Counted from the first letter of the stretch, positions 30,660 to 38,167 are shown. The stretch is 64,000 nt of DNA from Patulibacter sp. (GCF_030655195.1 NZ_JAURWA010000195.1:1-64000); one strand, 5' to 3'. Numbers and translations are program-made. Notes: generated from the letters alone by a model not told the origin.

Positions 30660-32668
30660 CGGGCCGCTCCGCTCGTGCCGGCCGCCGTGGGGATGTCGGC
30701 TCCCGGAGGCCCGGAGGCGGAGGTGCGCCGCCGGCGCAGGCGATCGAGCCCGCCGGTCACCGAGTCGGCCTTGAACGCCCTGGCCAGCCCGTCCTTGAAG
30801 AAGAGGACGAAGACCACGAGCAGCAGGCCGTACATGATCAGCTCCCACTGCAGCGAGGCACCCTCGAGGCCGGAGGTCGCGTGGTACCGGATCCAGTACT
30901 CGAGGCCGCCGACGACCACCGCGCCGATCAGACCGCCGTAGACGCTGCCGATGCCGCCGACGATGACGTAGGTGACGAGGCTGATGGTGAGCGTGAAGTC
31001 CCAGTTGGCCGGGGCCGCGAACTGCAGCGTGAACGCCCAGAGCCCGCCGGCCAGGCCGGCCATGCCGGCGCTCACGACGAACACCACGAGCTTCAGGCGG
31101 AAGGGGTTGATGCCCATGCTCCGGGCCCCGTCCTCGTCCTGGCCGACGGCGCGCAGCGCCTGGCCGACCCGCGAGCCGGAGATGTTCCGGGCGACCCAGA
31201 GGCAGGCGACCAGCACCACCATCGCGGCCCAGTAGAAGTCGGACGGGTCGGCCAGGTCGAGCCCGAGCACGGTGAGCGTCGGGATGCCGATGATCCCCAG
31301 CGCCCCGCCGGTCAGGCTCGTCGCCTGCGAGACGACCACGAGCAGCGACAGGTGGATCGCCAGCGTGGCGATCGCCAGGTTGAAGCCCTGCAGCCGCAGG
31401 GTCATCGCGCCGATGAGGCCGCCCCCGATCACCGAGAGGACCACGCCGGCCAGCAGCGCGGCGGTCGGGTCCCAGCCGTGCTTGGTGGTGAGGATCGCGA
31501 CCGTGTAGCCGCCGACGAGCACGAACGCCGCCTGCCCGAGGCTGAACTGCCCGGCCAGGCCCATCACGAGCCCCAGGCCCGTCGCGGCGATCGCCGCGAG
31601 CACGACGAAGGTCGCCGAGGAGAGCTCCTGGCTGCCGGACTCCAGGAAGAACGGCGCCAGGGCCAGGAGCAGCAGCGCGACGACGGGGACGAGCATCGGC
31701 CAGGCGAAGCGGGGGCCGTCGGGGACGGCGTCGCCGGCGTCGGGCACCCGGCTGACCGCCCGTCGCGGACGCTTGGTGCGGCTCGTGGCGCGGGCCGCCA
31801 CGATCCGGCGGATCATGCCGTCGGCGTCGAACAGGTCGCGGCCGAGGAGGTAGACGATGAGCGTCATGTAGACGATCGCGTCGCGGTACTCCGAGGAGAT
31901 CACGCCGGCGCCGACGCTCTGGACGACGCCGAGGCCCAGGCCGGCCAGGACCGCCCGGCCGGGGTGCTCGAAGCCGGCGAGCGCGGCGGCGATGAAGCCG
32001 ATCAGGCCCACCGTGATGCCGCTGTCCCAGGAGACGCCCGAGACCGGGACGATCATCGCGCCGAGCGTGCCGCTGATCGCGCCGGCGAGCACGAACGCCG
32101 ACATCGACATGCGGCCCGTGCGGATGCCGAGCAGCCGGGCGGCGGTCGGGTTGGACGCACAGGCCCGCATCGCCTTGCCGGTGATGGTGAAGCGGAAGAG
32201 TCCGACGACGCCGATCAGGACCACGACCGTGGTGCCCCAGATGAACCAGGTCTGGTCGTCGAGGCGCGCGCCGAGGAGCCCGAACGTGCCGTCGTGGAAG
32301 GACGGGAGCGACAGCGGGTCCTTGTCCCAGATCAGGAGCGCGAGACCGCGCAGGACGATGCCGAAGCCGAGGCTGGCGATCACGAGCCCGAGCATCCCGA
32401 CCCGTCTGCGGACCGGCGCGACGGTCAACCGCTCCTGCGCCAGGGCGACGAGGGCGACCGCCACGGCGGAGGTCAGGACGCCGACCAGGAGCGGCCAGCC
32501 GGCCGTCTGGGTCGCCACCATGATCATGCCGCCGACCATCACGTAATCACCCTGGGCGAAGTTGTAGACACCGGTCACGTTGGCCACGATCACGAAGCCC
32601 AACGCCACCAAGGCGAACACACACCCTGCCGACAATCCCGACAACACGTACTGCGCTAGATCGCTCAT
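30656..32668 (-). CDS. Fused LivH-LivM ABC transporter permease
   Basis: A 670-residue membrane protein that joins two permeases. Residues 1-285 are LivH-like (MSDLAQYVLSGLSAGCVFALVALGF, VYNFAQGDYVMVGG, multiple TM helices ending at YLLGRDLFDADG). A linker of about 40 basic residues follows. Residues about 330-640 are LivM-like (GLAGQFSLGQAAFVLVGGY, GINPFRLKLVVFVVSAGMAGLAGGLWAF, GGIGSVYGGLIGA). Usually these are two genes. GGAGGTGGGG precedes the ATG. It is the first gene of the transporter operon, driven from operator copy 10 with a CAAGAT -10-like box at 32742-32737 (minus strand). Confidence 0.92.
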   Translation of the reverse strand: MSDLAQYVLSGLSAGCVFALVALGFVIVANVTGVYNFAQGDYVMVGGMIMVATQTAGWPLLVGVLTSAVAVALVALAQERLTVAPVRRRVGMLGLVIASLGFGIVLRGLALLIWDKDPLSLPSFHDGTFGLLGARLDDQTWFIWGTTVVVLIGVVGLFRFTITGKAMRACASNPTAARLLGIRTGRMSMSAFVLAGAISGTLGAMIVPVSGVSWDSGITVGLIGFIAAALAGFEHPGRAVLAGLGLGVVQSVGAGVISSEYRDAIVYMTLIVYLLGRDLFDADGMIRRIVAARATSRTKRPRRAVSRVPDAGDAVPDGPRFAWPMLVPVVALLLLALAPFFLESGSQELSSATFVVLAAIAATGLGLVMGLAGQFSLGQAAFVLVGGYTVAILTTKHGWDPTAALLAGVVLSVIGGGLIGAMTLRLQGFNLAIATLAIHLSLLVVVSQATSLTGGALGIIGIPTLTVLGLDLADPSDFYWAAMVVLVACLWVARNISGSRVGQALRAVGQDEDGARSMGINPFRLKLVVFVVSAGMAGLAGGLWAFTLQFAAPANWDFTLTISLVTYVIVGGIGSVYGGLIGAVVVGGLEYWIRYHATSGLEGASLQWELIMYGLLLVVFVLFFKDGLARAFKADSVTGGLDRLRRRRTSASGPPGADIPTAAGTSGAAR

Positions 32669-32784
32669 CGCCCCACCTCCGTCGCACCGACGCCGACCCC
32701 CTCACCTCCGGCGGGGGACCGACCCATTCCGCGCCGATCTTGCGCAGGGCCTCCGAGCAGGTGCGGGGGGTTTCGTCGGGTGCG

Positions 32785-32802
32785 TTCGTGGTTTTCTCCA
32801 CA
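32785..32802. promoter_or_regulatory. Regional operator copy 10 (TTCGTGG-TTTT-CTCCACA), divergent transporter / EthD
   Basis: Centred at 32793.5. The transporter has CAAGAT (32737-32742, minus) 54 bp to the left. The EthD gene has CAGCAT (32843-32848) 52 bp to the right and 6 nt from its ATG. Confidence 0.6.
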
Positions 32803-32854
32803 ACCGGCGGAGCAGGCTCCCCAGCGGCCCCGGGACGGGGAGCAGCATCGGGCC

Positions 32855-33532
32855 ATGATCAAGGTCTTCGCGCTCATCCCCCGTCGACCCGACGTGCCGG
32901 TCGAGGAGTTCCACGACCACTGGCGTCACCCGCACGGCGACCTCGCGCTGCGGATCACGACGATGCAGGGGTACCTGCAGAGCCACCGCCTCGCCGCCCC
33001 GGGCGGCGGCCTGGTCGACCCGCCCTACGAGGGCATCGCGGAGGTCTGGTTCGACGACCTCGCGACCGCCGCCGGCATGGGCGAGGACCCGAACTACGTC
33101 GAGGGGTGCCACGCCGACGAGCCGCTCTTCATCGACGTCGACCGACTCGCGTTCCTCATGACGGAGCCGGACGTCATCGCCCCCGGCCCCCCGGTGCCCC
33201 AGGACGCTCCGGGCGTGAAGCTGCTGCTGCTCCTGCCCGCCGACGACGACGGCGCCGGAGCGGTCGGGCCGTCGCGCGAGCAGGAGCACGAGCTCGGCGA
33301 GCGGCTCGGGGCCACCCGCCACGTGCTCTGCCGCCCGTCCTCGGAGGCGTACGCCGACGACGCACCCCCGTACGGTGGGGTCCGCGAGCTCTGGTGGCCG
33401 GATCGCCGGGCCTACGAGGCCGGGCGGGACGGCGCGCCGGACGCCTGGAAGCAGCTCGTCGGATCGACGACGGAGGCGCTGCTGGCGACGGAGCACCGGG
33501 TGCTCTGGCCGTCGGCGCGCGTCTCGGGCTGA
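32855..33532 (+). CDS. EthD-domain protein (tandem dimeric alpha-beta barrel)
   Basis: A 225-residue protein. The N-terminal half has the EthD start MIKVFALIPRRPDVPVEEFHDHWRHPHGDLAL, a ferredoxin-like stress-response dimer fold. The second half begins GVKLLLLLPADD and ends in a similar strand-helix set, so the protein looks like a two-domain fusion. EthD-type proteins accompany oxidative degradation clusters (first known from ether degradation), with poorly defined roles. It is divergent from the transporter operon and shares operator copy 10. It is followed after 5 nt by the flavin reductase gene, so both form an operon. Confidence 0.85.
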   Translation: MIKVFALIPRRPDVPVEEFHDHWRHPHGDLALRITTMQGYLQSHRLAAPGGGLVDPPYEGIAEVWFDDLATAAGMGEDPNYVEGCHADEPLFIDVDRLAFLMTEPDVIAPGPPVPQDAPGVKLLLLLPADDDGAGAVGPSREQEHELGERLGATRHVLCRPSSEAYADDAPPYGGVRELWWPDRRAYEAGRDGAPDAWKQLVGSTTEALLATEHRVLWPSARVSG

Positions 33533-33537
33533 CGCCG

Positions 33538-34059
33538 ATGCGCTCGGCTCCGCAGACGCGCCGCGTCGTCCCGCACGGTGACCCGGCGGCCTTCCGGCAC
33601 GTCCTCTCCCACGTCCCCACGAGCGTCGTCGTGGTCACCGGCGTCGACGCCGACGGGGCGAGGGCCGGCATGGTCATCGGCTCGTTCACCTCGATCTCGC
33701 TGACGCCGCAGCTCGTCGGCTTCTACCCCACGCACGCCTCCACGAGCTGGCCGGCGATCCGTGGGGCCGGGCGCTTCGTCGTCAACGTCCTCGCCCAGGG
33801 CCAGGACGGGATCGCCCGCCAGTTCTCCCGCAAGGGTGGGGACAAGTTCGACGGCGTCGAGACCCACCCCGCGCCGCACTCCGGCGCGCCGATCCTGCGC
33901 GAGGGCATCGTGGCCTGGATCGACTGCGAGCTGGACCGCGAGATCGAGCTCGGCGACCACTTCCTGGCCGTCGGTCGCGTCCTGGACCTCGACGTCGTCT
34001 CCGGCGACGACCACCCCATGGTGTTCAGCCGCGGCACGTACCCGCTCCTCGGCGGGTAG
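33538..34059 (+). CDS. Flavin reductase-like FMN-binding protein
   Basis: A 173-residue split-barrel flavin reductase. It has FRHVLSHVPTSVVVVTGVD (about residues 19-37), VIGSFTSISLTPQLVGFYPTHASTSWPAIR (FMN phosphate and ring contacts, about 46-75) and the closing HFLAVGRVLDLDVVSGDDHPMVFSRGTY block. It reduces FMN or FAD with NAD(P)H for two-component monooxygenases. The two LLM genes of the region are natural partners. Start ATG 33538, 5 nt after the EthD stop, places it in the EthD operon under operator copy 10. Confidence 0.9.
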   Translation: MRSAPQTRRVVPHGDPAAFRHVLSHVPTSVVVVTGVDADGARAGMVIGSFTSISLTPQLVGFYPTHASTSWPAIRGAGRFVVNVLAQGQDGIARQFSRKGGDKFDGVETHPAPHSGAPILREGIVAWIDCELDREIELGDHFLAVGRVLDLDVVSGDDHPMVFSRGTYPLLGG

Positions 34060-34273
34060 GGCCGGGGAGCGGCGCCGACCGGGTGCGACGCCGGGCCCGG
34101 GTGCGGCGACGACCGGTGCCCCGCGCCTCCGGGGACTAGGCTGGTCGCGCAGGGCGGAGGCGAAGCGCGGTCGCGTCGCGTCGGGGCCGTCCCGCACGAC
34201 GTGCCCAAGGAGACGATCCGGTTCCCGGATCGGACGGCCGGGGTTTCCGGTTCGTGGTCGTCCGAAGGCCCGC

Positions 34274-35305
34274 ATGCCCGAGAGTCCCGTGGTGCCGCAG
34301 CACGACCTCCCCGACCGGGCGGCGCGGCCTCGCGGTCCCGACCCGGGCGTGGACCCGGACCCGGTCCGGTGGATGAAGATCGGCCAGCTCGCACTCCACA
34401 CCGGGGTGCCGTCGGACACCCTGCGGGCCTGGGAGCGCCGCTACGCGCTGCTGCACCCCCGGCGCACGGCGGGCAACCAGCGCCTGTACTCCAACCTCGA
34501 CGAGCAGCGCGTCCGGATCATGCGCGGCCACCTGGCCTTCGGGACGCCGGCCGCGCTCGCCGCGGAGCGCACCCTCGAGATCCGGATGGGGGCCACCGTC
34601 GGGACGGAGCAGGTGGTCGGGCCCGCGGAGGTCCTGGTCGCCCACCGGGACCTGCGCGAGGCGCTCGACGCGTTCGACGAGACCGCCGGGCAGCGGGTGC
34701 TGGAGCGGCTCTTCCTCGCCCACTCCCGCCTGGCGGTCCTGCGCGACGTGCTGCTGCCGTACATGTCCGACGTCGGCCGGCGTTGGACGGACGCGCACCT
34801 GACCATCGCGCAGGAGCACTTCGCGAGCTCGTTCCTCGAGGTGCGGCTGATGGCCGTCGCCCGGGGCTGGGATCGGGGATCCGGACCGCGCGCCCTGCTG
34901 GCCTGCGCGCCCGGGGAACGCCACTCGCTCGGGCTCGTCTGCTTCGGCATCGCCCTCCATCAACAGGGGTGGCGCATCGTCAACCTGGGAGCCGACACCC
35001 CGATCGAGGTCGTCGCGGACGCCGCGGAGCAGATCGACGCGGACCTCGTCGTGGTGACCGCGTCGCTGGGCGGACGTCTCGTCGACGGACCCGTCCTCCG
35101 CGGCCTGGCCGCGACACGGCGCTGCGCGATCGGCGGGTCCGGGGCGCTCGAGGGGCTCGCCGAGAGGATCGGGGCGGAGTTCCTCTCCGGCGATCCCGTC
35201 TCCGCCGCCCTCGCGCTCGGGGAGGGGCGGGGCCCACGCCCCACCGCGACCGGCGGGATCGGAGAACCTGGACAAGACGTGTACACCGCCGCCGGTTCCT
35301 CGTAG
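34274..35305 (+). CDS. CarH/LitR-type MerR regulator with B12-binding photosensory domain
   Basis: A 343-residue protein. Residues about 34-100 are a MerR helix-turn-helix (MKIGQLALHTGVPSDTLRAWERRY with RLYSNLDEQRVRIM). A helical bundle follows, containing W-T-D-A-H-L-T-I-A-Q-E-H (about 176-187), which is exactly the W-x9-E-H signature of CarH-type light-sensing B12 proteins. The Rossmann-like cobalamin domain has the GERHSLG loop (E-x-H-x-x-G, lower-ligand His) and later the NLGADTP segment. CarH represses in the dark as an adenosylcobalamin tetramer and releases DNA in light. The next gene is an ECF sigma factor. ATG 34274 is a best guess; ATG 34373 is the alternative. Confidence 0.9.
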   Translation: MPESPVVPQHDLPDRAARPRGPDPGVDPDPVRWMKIGQLALHTGVPSDTLRAWERRYALLHPRRTAGNQRLYSNLDEQRVRIMRGHLAFGTPAALAAERTLEIRMGATVGTEQVVGPAEVLVAHRDLREALDAFDETAGQRVLERLFLAHSRLAVLRDVLLPYMSDVGRRWTDAHLTIAQEHFASSFLEVRLMAVARGWDRGSGPRALLACAPGERHSLGLVCFGIALHQQGWRIVNLGADTPIEVVADAAEQIDADLVVVTASLGGRLVDGPVLRGLAATRRCAIGGSGALEGLAERIGAEFLSGDPVSAALALGEGRGPRPTATGGIGEPGQDVYTAAGSS

Positions 35306-35322
35306 TCCGCGGGGGGGCCGTC

Positions 35323-35328
35323 TACGTT
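35323..35328 (+). promoter_or_regulatory. -10 box (TACGTT) of leaderless ECF sigma gene
   Basis: It ends 6 nt before the ATG at 35335. It is only 18 nt after the stop of the CarH-like gene, so the sigma gene seems to have its own promoter. Confidence 0.5.
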
Positions 35329-35334
35329 GGGCCG

Positions 35335-35970
35335 ATGGTCACCTCCGAGCGCCCCTCGACGACGTCCCCCGCGGATCTGTCGTGCGTCCCCGACGACGCG
35401 CTCATGCGGCGTGCCGCGCACCACGACGCGCGGGCGTTCGAGGCGTTCTACGACCGGCACATCTCGTCGGCCTGGGCCGTGTCGTTCCGGGCGGTGGGCA
35501 CCGCGCAGCGCGCCGACGACGTCTGCCAGGAGGCGTTCCTCTCGGTCTGGAGGGCCGCCGGGCGCTTCGACCCGGCGCGAGGGACCGCGCGGTCGTGGGT
35601 CCTGGCGATCGTGCGCAACCGCGCGATCGACCAGCTCCGGGTGTATCAGCGCACGACCGACCGGGATGCGCTCGACGACGCGTCCGTCGAGCTGCAGCCC
35701 ACCGATCCCCTCGGCGGGACGGAGTCCTCGGCCCTGCGCAACGTCAGCTCCCTCGCCACCCGGCGGCTGCTGCACGTCCTCGACGCCGACCAGCAGCAGG
35801 TCGTCGAGCTGGCGTTCTTTCGCGGGCTCTCCCACGCGGAGATCGCGGTGCGGCTCGGGCTCCCGCTCGGCACGGTCAAGGCACGCATCCAGCGCGGCCT
35901 CGCCAGGATGCGCGCGGCCGCTGGTGGGCCCGGACCCGACACGGCGCCGGCGCAGCCGAAGGCGGCGTGA
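35335..35970 (+). CDS. ECF-type RNA polymerase sigma factor (LitS-like context)
   Basis: A 211-residue sigma-70 family factor. Region 2 covers about residues 23-95, with AFEAFYDRHISSAWAVSFR, RADDVCQEAFLSVWRAAGRFDP and ARSWVLAIVRNRAIDQLR. Region 4 covers about 140-200, with LDADQQQVVELAFFRGLSHAEIAVRLGLPLGTVKARIQRGLARMR. No anti-sigma gene is adjacent. Its position after the CarH/LitR-like regulator recalls the LitR-LitS light-response pair of Streptomyces; that functional link is inference. Its stop overlaps the GTG of the DUF2294 gene. Confidence 0.92.
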   Translation: MVTSERPSTTSPADLSCVPDDALMRRAAHHDARAFEAFYDRHISSAWAVSFRAVGTAQRADDVCQEAFLSVWRAAGRFDPARGTARSWVLAIVRNRAIDQLRVYQRTTDRDALDDASVELQPTDPLGGTESSALRNVSSLATRRLLHVLDADQQQVVELAFFRGLSHAEIAVRLGLPLGTVKARIQRGLARMRAAAGGPGPDTAPAQPKAA

Positions 35971-36320
35971 CCGTCCAGGACCGGCCGCCGTCGACGACCG
36001 TGGAGATCGCCGACGGGATCGCCCGCGTCTACAAGGCGCGGTACGGGCGCGGCCCGCTGCGCATCGACGTCCACGTCGCCGGGGACGCCGTCGTCTGCGT
36101 CCTGCGCGGCGTCAACACCCCCGCCCAGAGGTCTCTCGTCGAGTACGACCACGCCGGCGTCGCCCAAGCGGTCCACGAGCGCCTGCAGACGGGCATGGCC
36201 CCGGAGATGGAGGCGGTCGTCGAGCGCGCCACGGGTCGCGCCGTGGGCGCGTACGTCCCGGGGTTCAACGCCCGGGCCGACGCCACGACGGACACCTTCC
36301 TGCTGGAGCCGGTGACCTGA
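35967..36320 (+). CDS. DUF2294 domain protein
   Basis: A 117-residue protein starting at a GTG that overlaps the sigma-factor stop (GTGA). The pattern TVEIADGIARVYKARYGRGPLRIDVHVAGDAVVCVLRGVNTPAQRSLVE...RLQTGMAPEMEAVVERATGRAVGAYVPGFNA matches the small DUF2294 family, a fold of about 115 residues without known activity. Translational coupling to the sigma factor suggests joint function, possibly in the light or stress response. A regulator of the sigma factor is one possibility, without direct evidence. Confidence 0.8.
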   Translation: MTVQDRPPSTTVEIADGIARVYKARYGRGPLRIDVHVAGDAVVCVLRGVNTPAQRSLVEYDHAGVAQAVHERLQTGMAPEMEAVVERATGRAVGAYVPGFNARADATTDTFLLEPVT

Positions 36321-36362
36321 GGGAGCCGCCGGGCCGCTGGAGCCGGTGACCCGCGACCGGCG

Positions 36363-36812
36363 TCAGGCGGTCGCGCCCGACCCCACCGCCACCGAGGCGC
36401 GCTGCAGGCGCCGACCGTCCCGCGCCAGGCGCTCGCCCTCGGCACGGATCCGCCGGTCCTCGGTCAGCGATCCCGCACACCGCGCGATCAGGGCCTGGGC
36501 CTCCTCGCACTCGCTTGCCACCGCCGCGGCGCACCGTGCGAGCTCCTCCGGCGAGGCGTGGGCCTCGGGCCGGGCGCGCAGGCGGGTCGCGAGGTCCTGC
36601 AGGTTCCGGATCACGTGGAGCAGGCGGTCGCGGATCTCCTCGGCGTCGACGTCGACGGCGGGCAGCCCGACGACCGCGTCGGCGATGTCCTGACGCGAGG
36701 CGTAGAGCCGCTGGGCGACGTCCTCGGTGATCCAGTCCGCGAACACGTGGGGCGTGAGCCGGTCGCCCGCCGCCCTCGCGTCGTCGGTCCGGCCCTGGGG
36801 GCGCTCTTCCAT
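36363..36812 (-). CDS. Hypothetical helical protein
   Basis: A 149-residue acidic protein predicted to be almost all helical. A segment DWITEDVAQRLYASRQDIADAV is followed by long heptad-like helices rich in Ala, Glu and Arg, with an Arg-rich end. Three Cys residues lie in the second half. No known domain was recognised. The ATG at 36812 is preferred over an in-frame start 36 nt upstream. It is convergent with the DUF2294 gene. An antisigma or transcription-accessory role cannot be judged. Confidence 0.55.
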   Translation of the reverse strand: MEERPQGRTDDARAAGDRLTPHVFADWITEDVAQRLYASRQDIADAVVGLPAVDVDAEEIRDRLLHVIRNLQDLATRLRARPEAHASPEELARCAAAVASECEEAQALIARCAGSLTEDRRIRAEGERLARDGRRLQRASVAVGSGATA

Positions 36813-37133
36813 GGATCGACTATCTCCCCGGGGCCGCCGGCTCCGCAAGCGATCCTCAGGATCCGCTCACACCCCGCCGCTCGCCGTCCACCGCACGCGT
36901 CACCCCACGTCGGTGCCCGGAAGACCACTCGTGGCGGGGCATCGGCGACGGAGGGAGCCCATCGACGACGCGGGGCTGGACGGACGTCCTCCACGCACCG
37001 TCCAGTTCCGTTGACCAGTTTGCCCTGGACGTTCGTCCAGGCACCACGCGAATCCTCAACCCCCAGCAGGAGACCGGCCCGCCCGGCCGCCCGCGACCCC
37101 CTGAACGGCCCGGACGCGGCGCGGCGGCGGGCG
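36813..37133. other. Divergent intergenic region
   Basis: About 320 nt between two divergent small genes. It contains an 18-bp palindrome at 37024-37041 and no convincing ORF or RNA gene. Confidence 0.4.
37024..37041. promoter_or_regulatory. 18-bp perfect palindrome (CCTGGACG-TT-CGTCCAGG)
   Basis: Two 8-bp arms around TT/AA, about 93 bp upstream of the -10 box of the small gene at 37146. A partial copy (CGTCCAG) lies about 25 nt to the left. It may be an operator for an unknown dimeric regulator. Confidence 0.4.
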
Positions 37134-37139
37134 TAGCTT
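37134..37139 (+). promoter_or_regulatory. -10 box (TAGCTT) of leaderless small gene
   Basis: It ends 6 nt before the ATG at 37146; no Shine-Dalgarno is present. Confidence 0.5.
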
Positions 37140-37145
37140 CCGGTT

Positions 37146-37328
37146 ATGACGACGAGGACGCAGCTCAAGGCCGGCACCCGCGTATGGCTGCCTTCGCGGA
37201 CCGAGGGGTGGCCCGGCTACTACGGCACCGTCCTCTCGACCCGGGACGACGAGCGCCAGGTCGAGGTCCAGTTCGAGCAGGCCATCGGCCGCGAGTTCTC
37301 GCTCGACGAGCTCCGCGTCGTCGACTGA
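37146..37328 (+). CDS. Small conserved-looking protein (SH3-like)
   Basis: A 60-residue protein with alternating strands: LKAGTRVWLPSRTEGWPG, YYGTVLSTRDDERQVEVQFEQ and FSLDELRVVD. The pattern of short beta strands with Gly turns resembles small SH3-like or Tudor-like folds. A clear leaderless promoter supports that it is a real gene. The function is unknown. Confidence 0.6.
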   Translation: MTTRTQLKAGTRVWLPSRTEGWPGYYGTVLSTRDDERQVEVQFEQAIGREFSLDELRVVD

Positions 37329-37439
37329 CGGACGGCGGGGCCGGGCCCGGCCGCCGCGGTCCTCCCCGTCCCCCGCCGTCGCCGACGCCCGCGCGGCGCC
37401 CGGGACGGGACGACCCCTCCGGCCCGGGGCGCCCGGGGG

Positions 37440-37445
37440 TACCCT
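37440..37445 (+). promoter_or_regulatory. -10 box (TACCCT) of leaderless TetR gene
   Basis: It ends 7 nt before the ATG at 37453. Confidence 0.45.
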
Positions 37446-37452
37446 GCGCGCG

Positions 37453-38073
37453 ATGCCCGACGAGCCGGCCACCGGGTCCACGATCCGCCGGGGCGAGGCC
37501 CGGGAGCGGATCCTGCAGGCGGCCGCCTCCGTGATCGCCCACCGCGGCGTCCGGCAGATGCGGATCGAGGACGTCGCCCGCGCGGCGGGGATCTCCAACG
37601 GGCTCCTCTACTACCACTTCGGCGACCGCTCGGGACTCGTCCGGGCGGCGCTGGAGCACGCCAACGCGCAGGCCCCGAGCACGCTGGACTCCGTCGTCGG
37701 GGACGGCACGGACGGCGTCCGCTCCCGGCTCGTCGCGGCACTCCTGGCCGAGCTCGACGAGGCCCCGCAGGTGCGCAACAACTCCGTCGTCTGGAACGAG
37801 GTCAGCGCGTCGGCGATCTTCGACCCCGCGCTCCGCGAGGCACTCGGGCGGGTGACCGACGACTGGAACGCGAAGGTCGTGCGCGCCGTCGAGGCCGCCG
37901 TGGCGGACGGCTCCGCCCGCGCACCCGGCGGCGCCGCGGACGCCGCCGAGTACCTCACGACGATGATCGAGGGCCTGAGCCTGCGCTGGCTCGCCGGCAC
38001 GATGACGCTCGACCGCGCGCGGGAGCACCTGCGCGCCGCCGTCGAGCACGTCCTGCCGGGGACGGCGGAGTAA
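37453..38073 (+). CDS. TetR/AcrR family transcriptional regulator
   Basis: A 206-residue regulator. The N-terminal TetR helix-turn-helix is plain: GEARERILQAAASVIAHRGVRQMRIEDVARAAGISNGLLYYHFGDRSGLV (about residues 14-63). The C-terminal ligand domain is helical with an acidic DEAPQVRNNSVVWNEVSASA stretch. It lies just upstream of, and in the same direction as, the agmatine degradation genes. A perfect 25-bp inverted repeat sits between them at 38143-38167, so it probably represses that operon. Agmatine or N-carbamoylputrescine is a candidate inducer (inference). Confidence 0.92.
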   Translation: MPDEPATGSTIRRGEARERILQAAASVIAHRGVRQMRIEDVARAAGISNGLLYYHFGDRSGLVRAALEHANAQAPSTLDSVVGDGTDGVRSRLVAALLAELDEAPQVRNNSVVWNEVSASAIFDPALREALGRVTDDWNAKVVRAVEAAVADGSARAPGGAADAAEYLTTMIEGLSLRWLAGTMTLDRAREHLRAAVEHVLPGTAE

Positions 38074-38085
38074 CCCCGCTCCGAC

Positions 38086-38104
38086 GCGGGCCGCCCCGGC
38101 CCGC
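38086..38104. terminator. Terminator-like hairpin after the TetR gene
   Basis: GCGGGCC and GGCCCGC form a 7-bp stem with a 5-nt loop, 12 nt after the TetR stop. Confidence 0.45.
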
Positions 38105-38109
38105 GCGCC

Positions 38110-38138
38110 TTGACTTCCGCGCCTCCCGTTGGCACGCT
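38110..38138 (+). promoter_or_regulatory. Promoter of the agmatine operon (TTGACT, 17-nt spacer, CACGCT)
   Basis: TTGACT at 38110-38115 is a near-consensus -35. CACGCT at 38133-38138 is a poor -10, 17 nt away. The predicted start of transcription falls in the TetR-type operator. Confidence 0.5.
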
Positions 38139-38142
38139 CGAC

Positions 38143-38167
38143 CCGTCCTGAAAAAGTTTCAGGACGG
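38143..38167 (+). promoter_or_regulatory. 25-bp perfect inverted repeat: probable TetR operator
   Basis: Arms CCGTCCTGAAA and its exact complement TTTCAGGACGG flank a 3-nt AAG spacer. The site covers the predicted transcription start, the classical position for a repressor. It is 28 nt upstream of the nitrilase start and follows the TetR gene. Confidence 0.75.

Noticed and set aside
34251..34268. Regional operator before the CarH-like gene (TTCGTGG-TCGT-CCGAAGG)
   Set aside because: Only the left half matches; the right half lacks the invariant base pattern.
36363..36812. ANTAR or anti-sigma domain in the helical hypothetical protein
   Set aside because: No ANTAR motif, zinc-binding HxxxCxxC or membrane segment was found.
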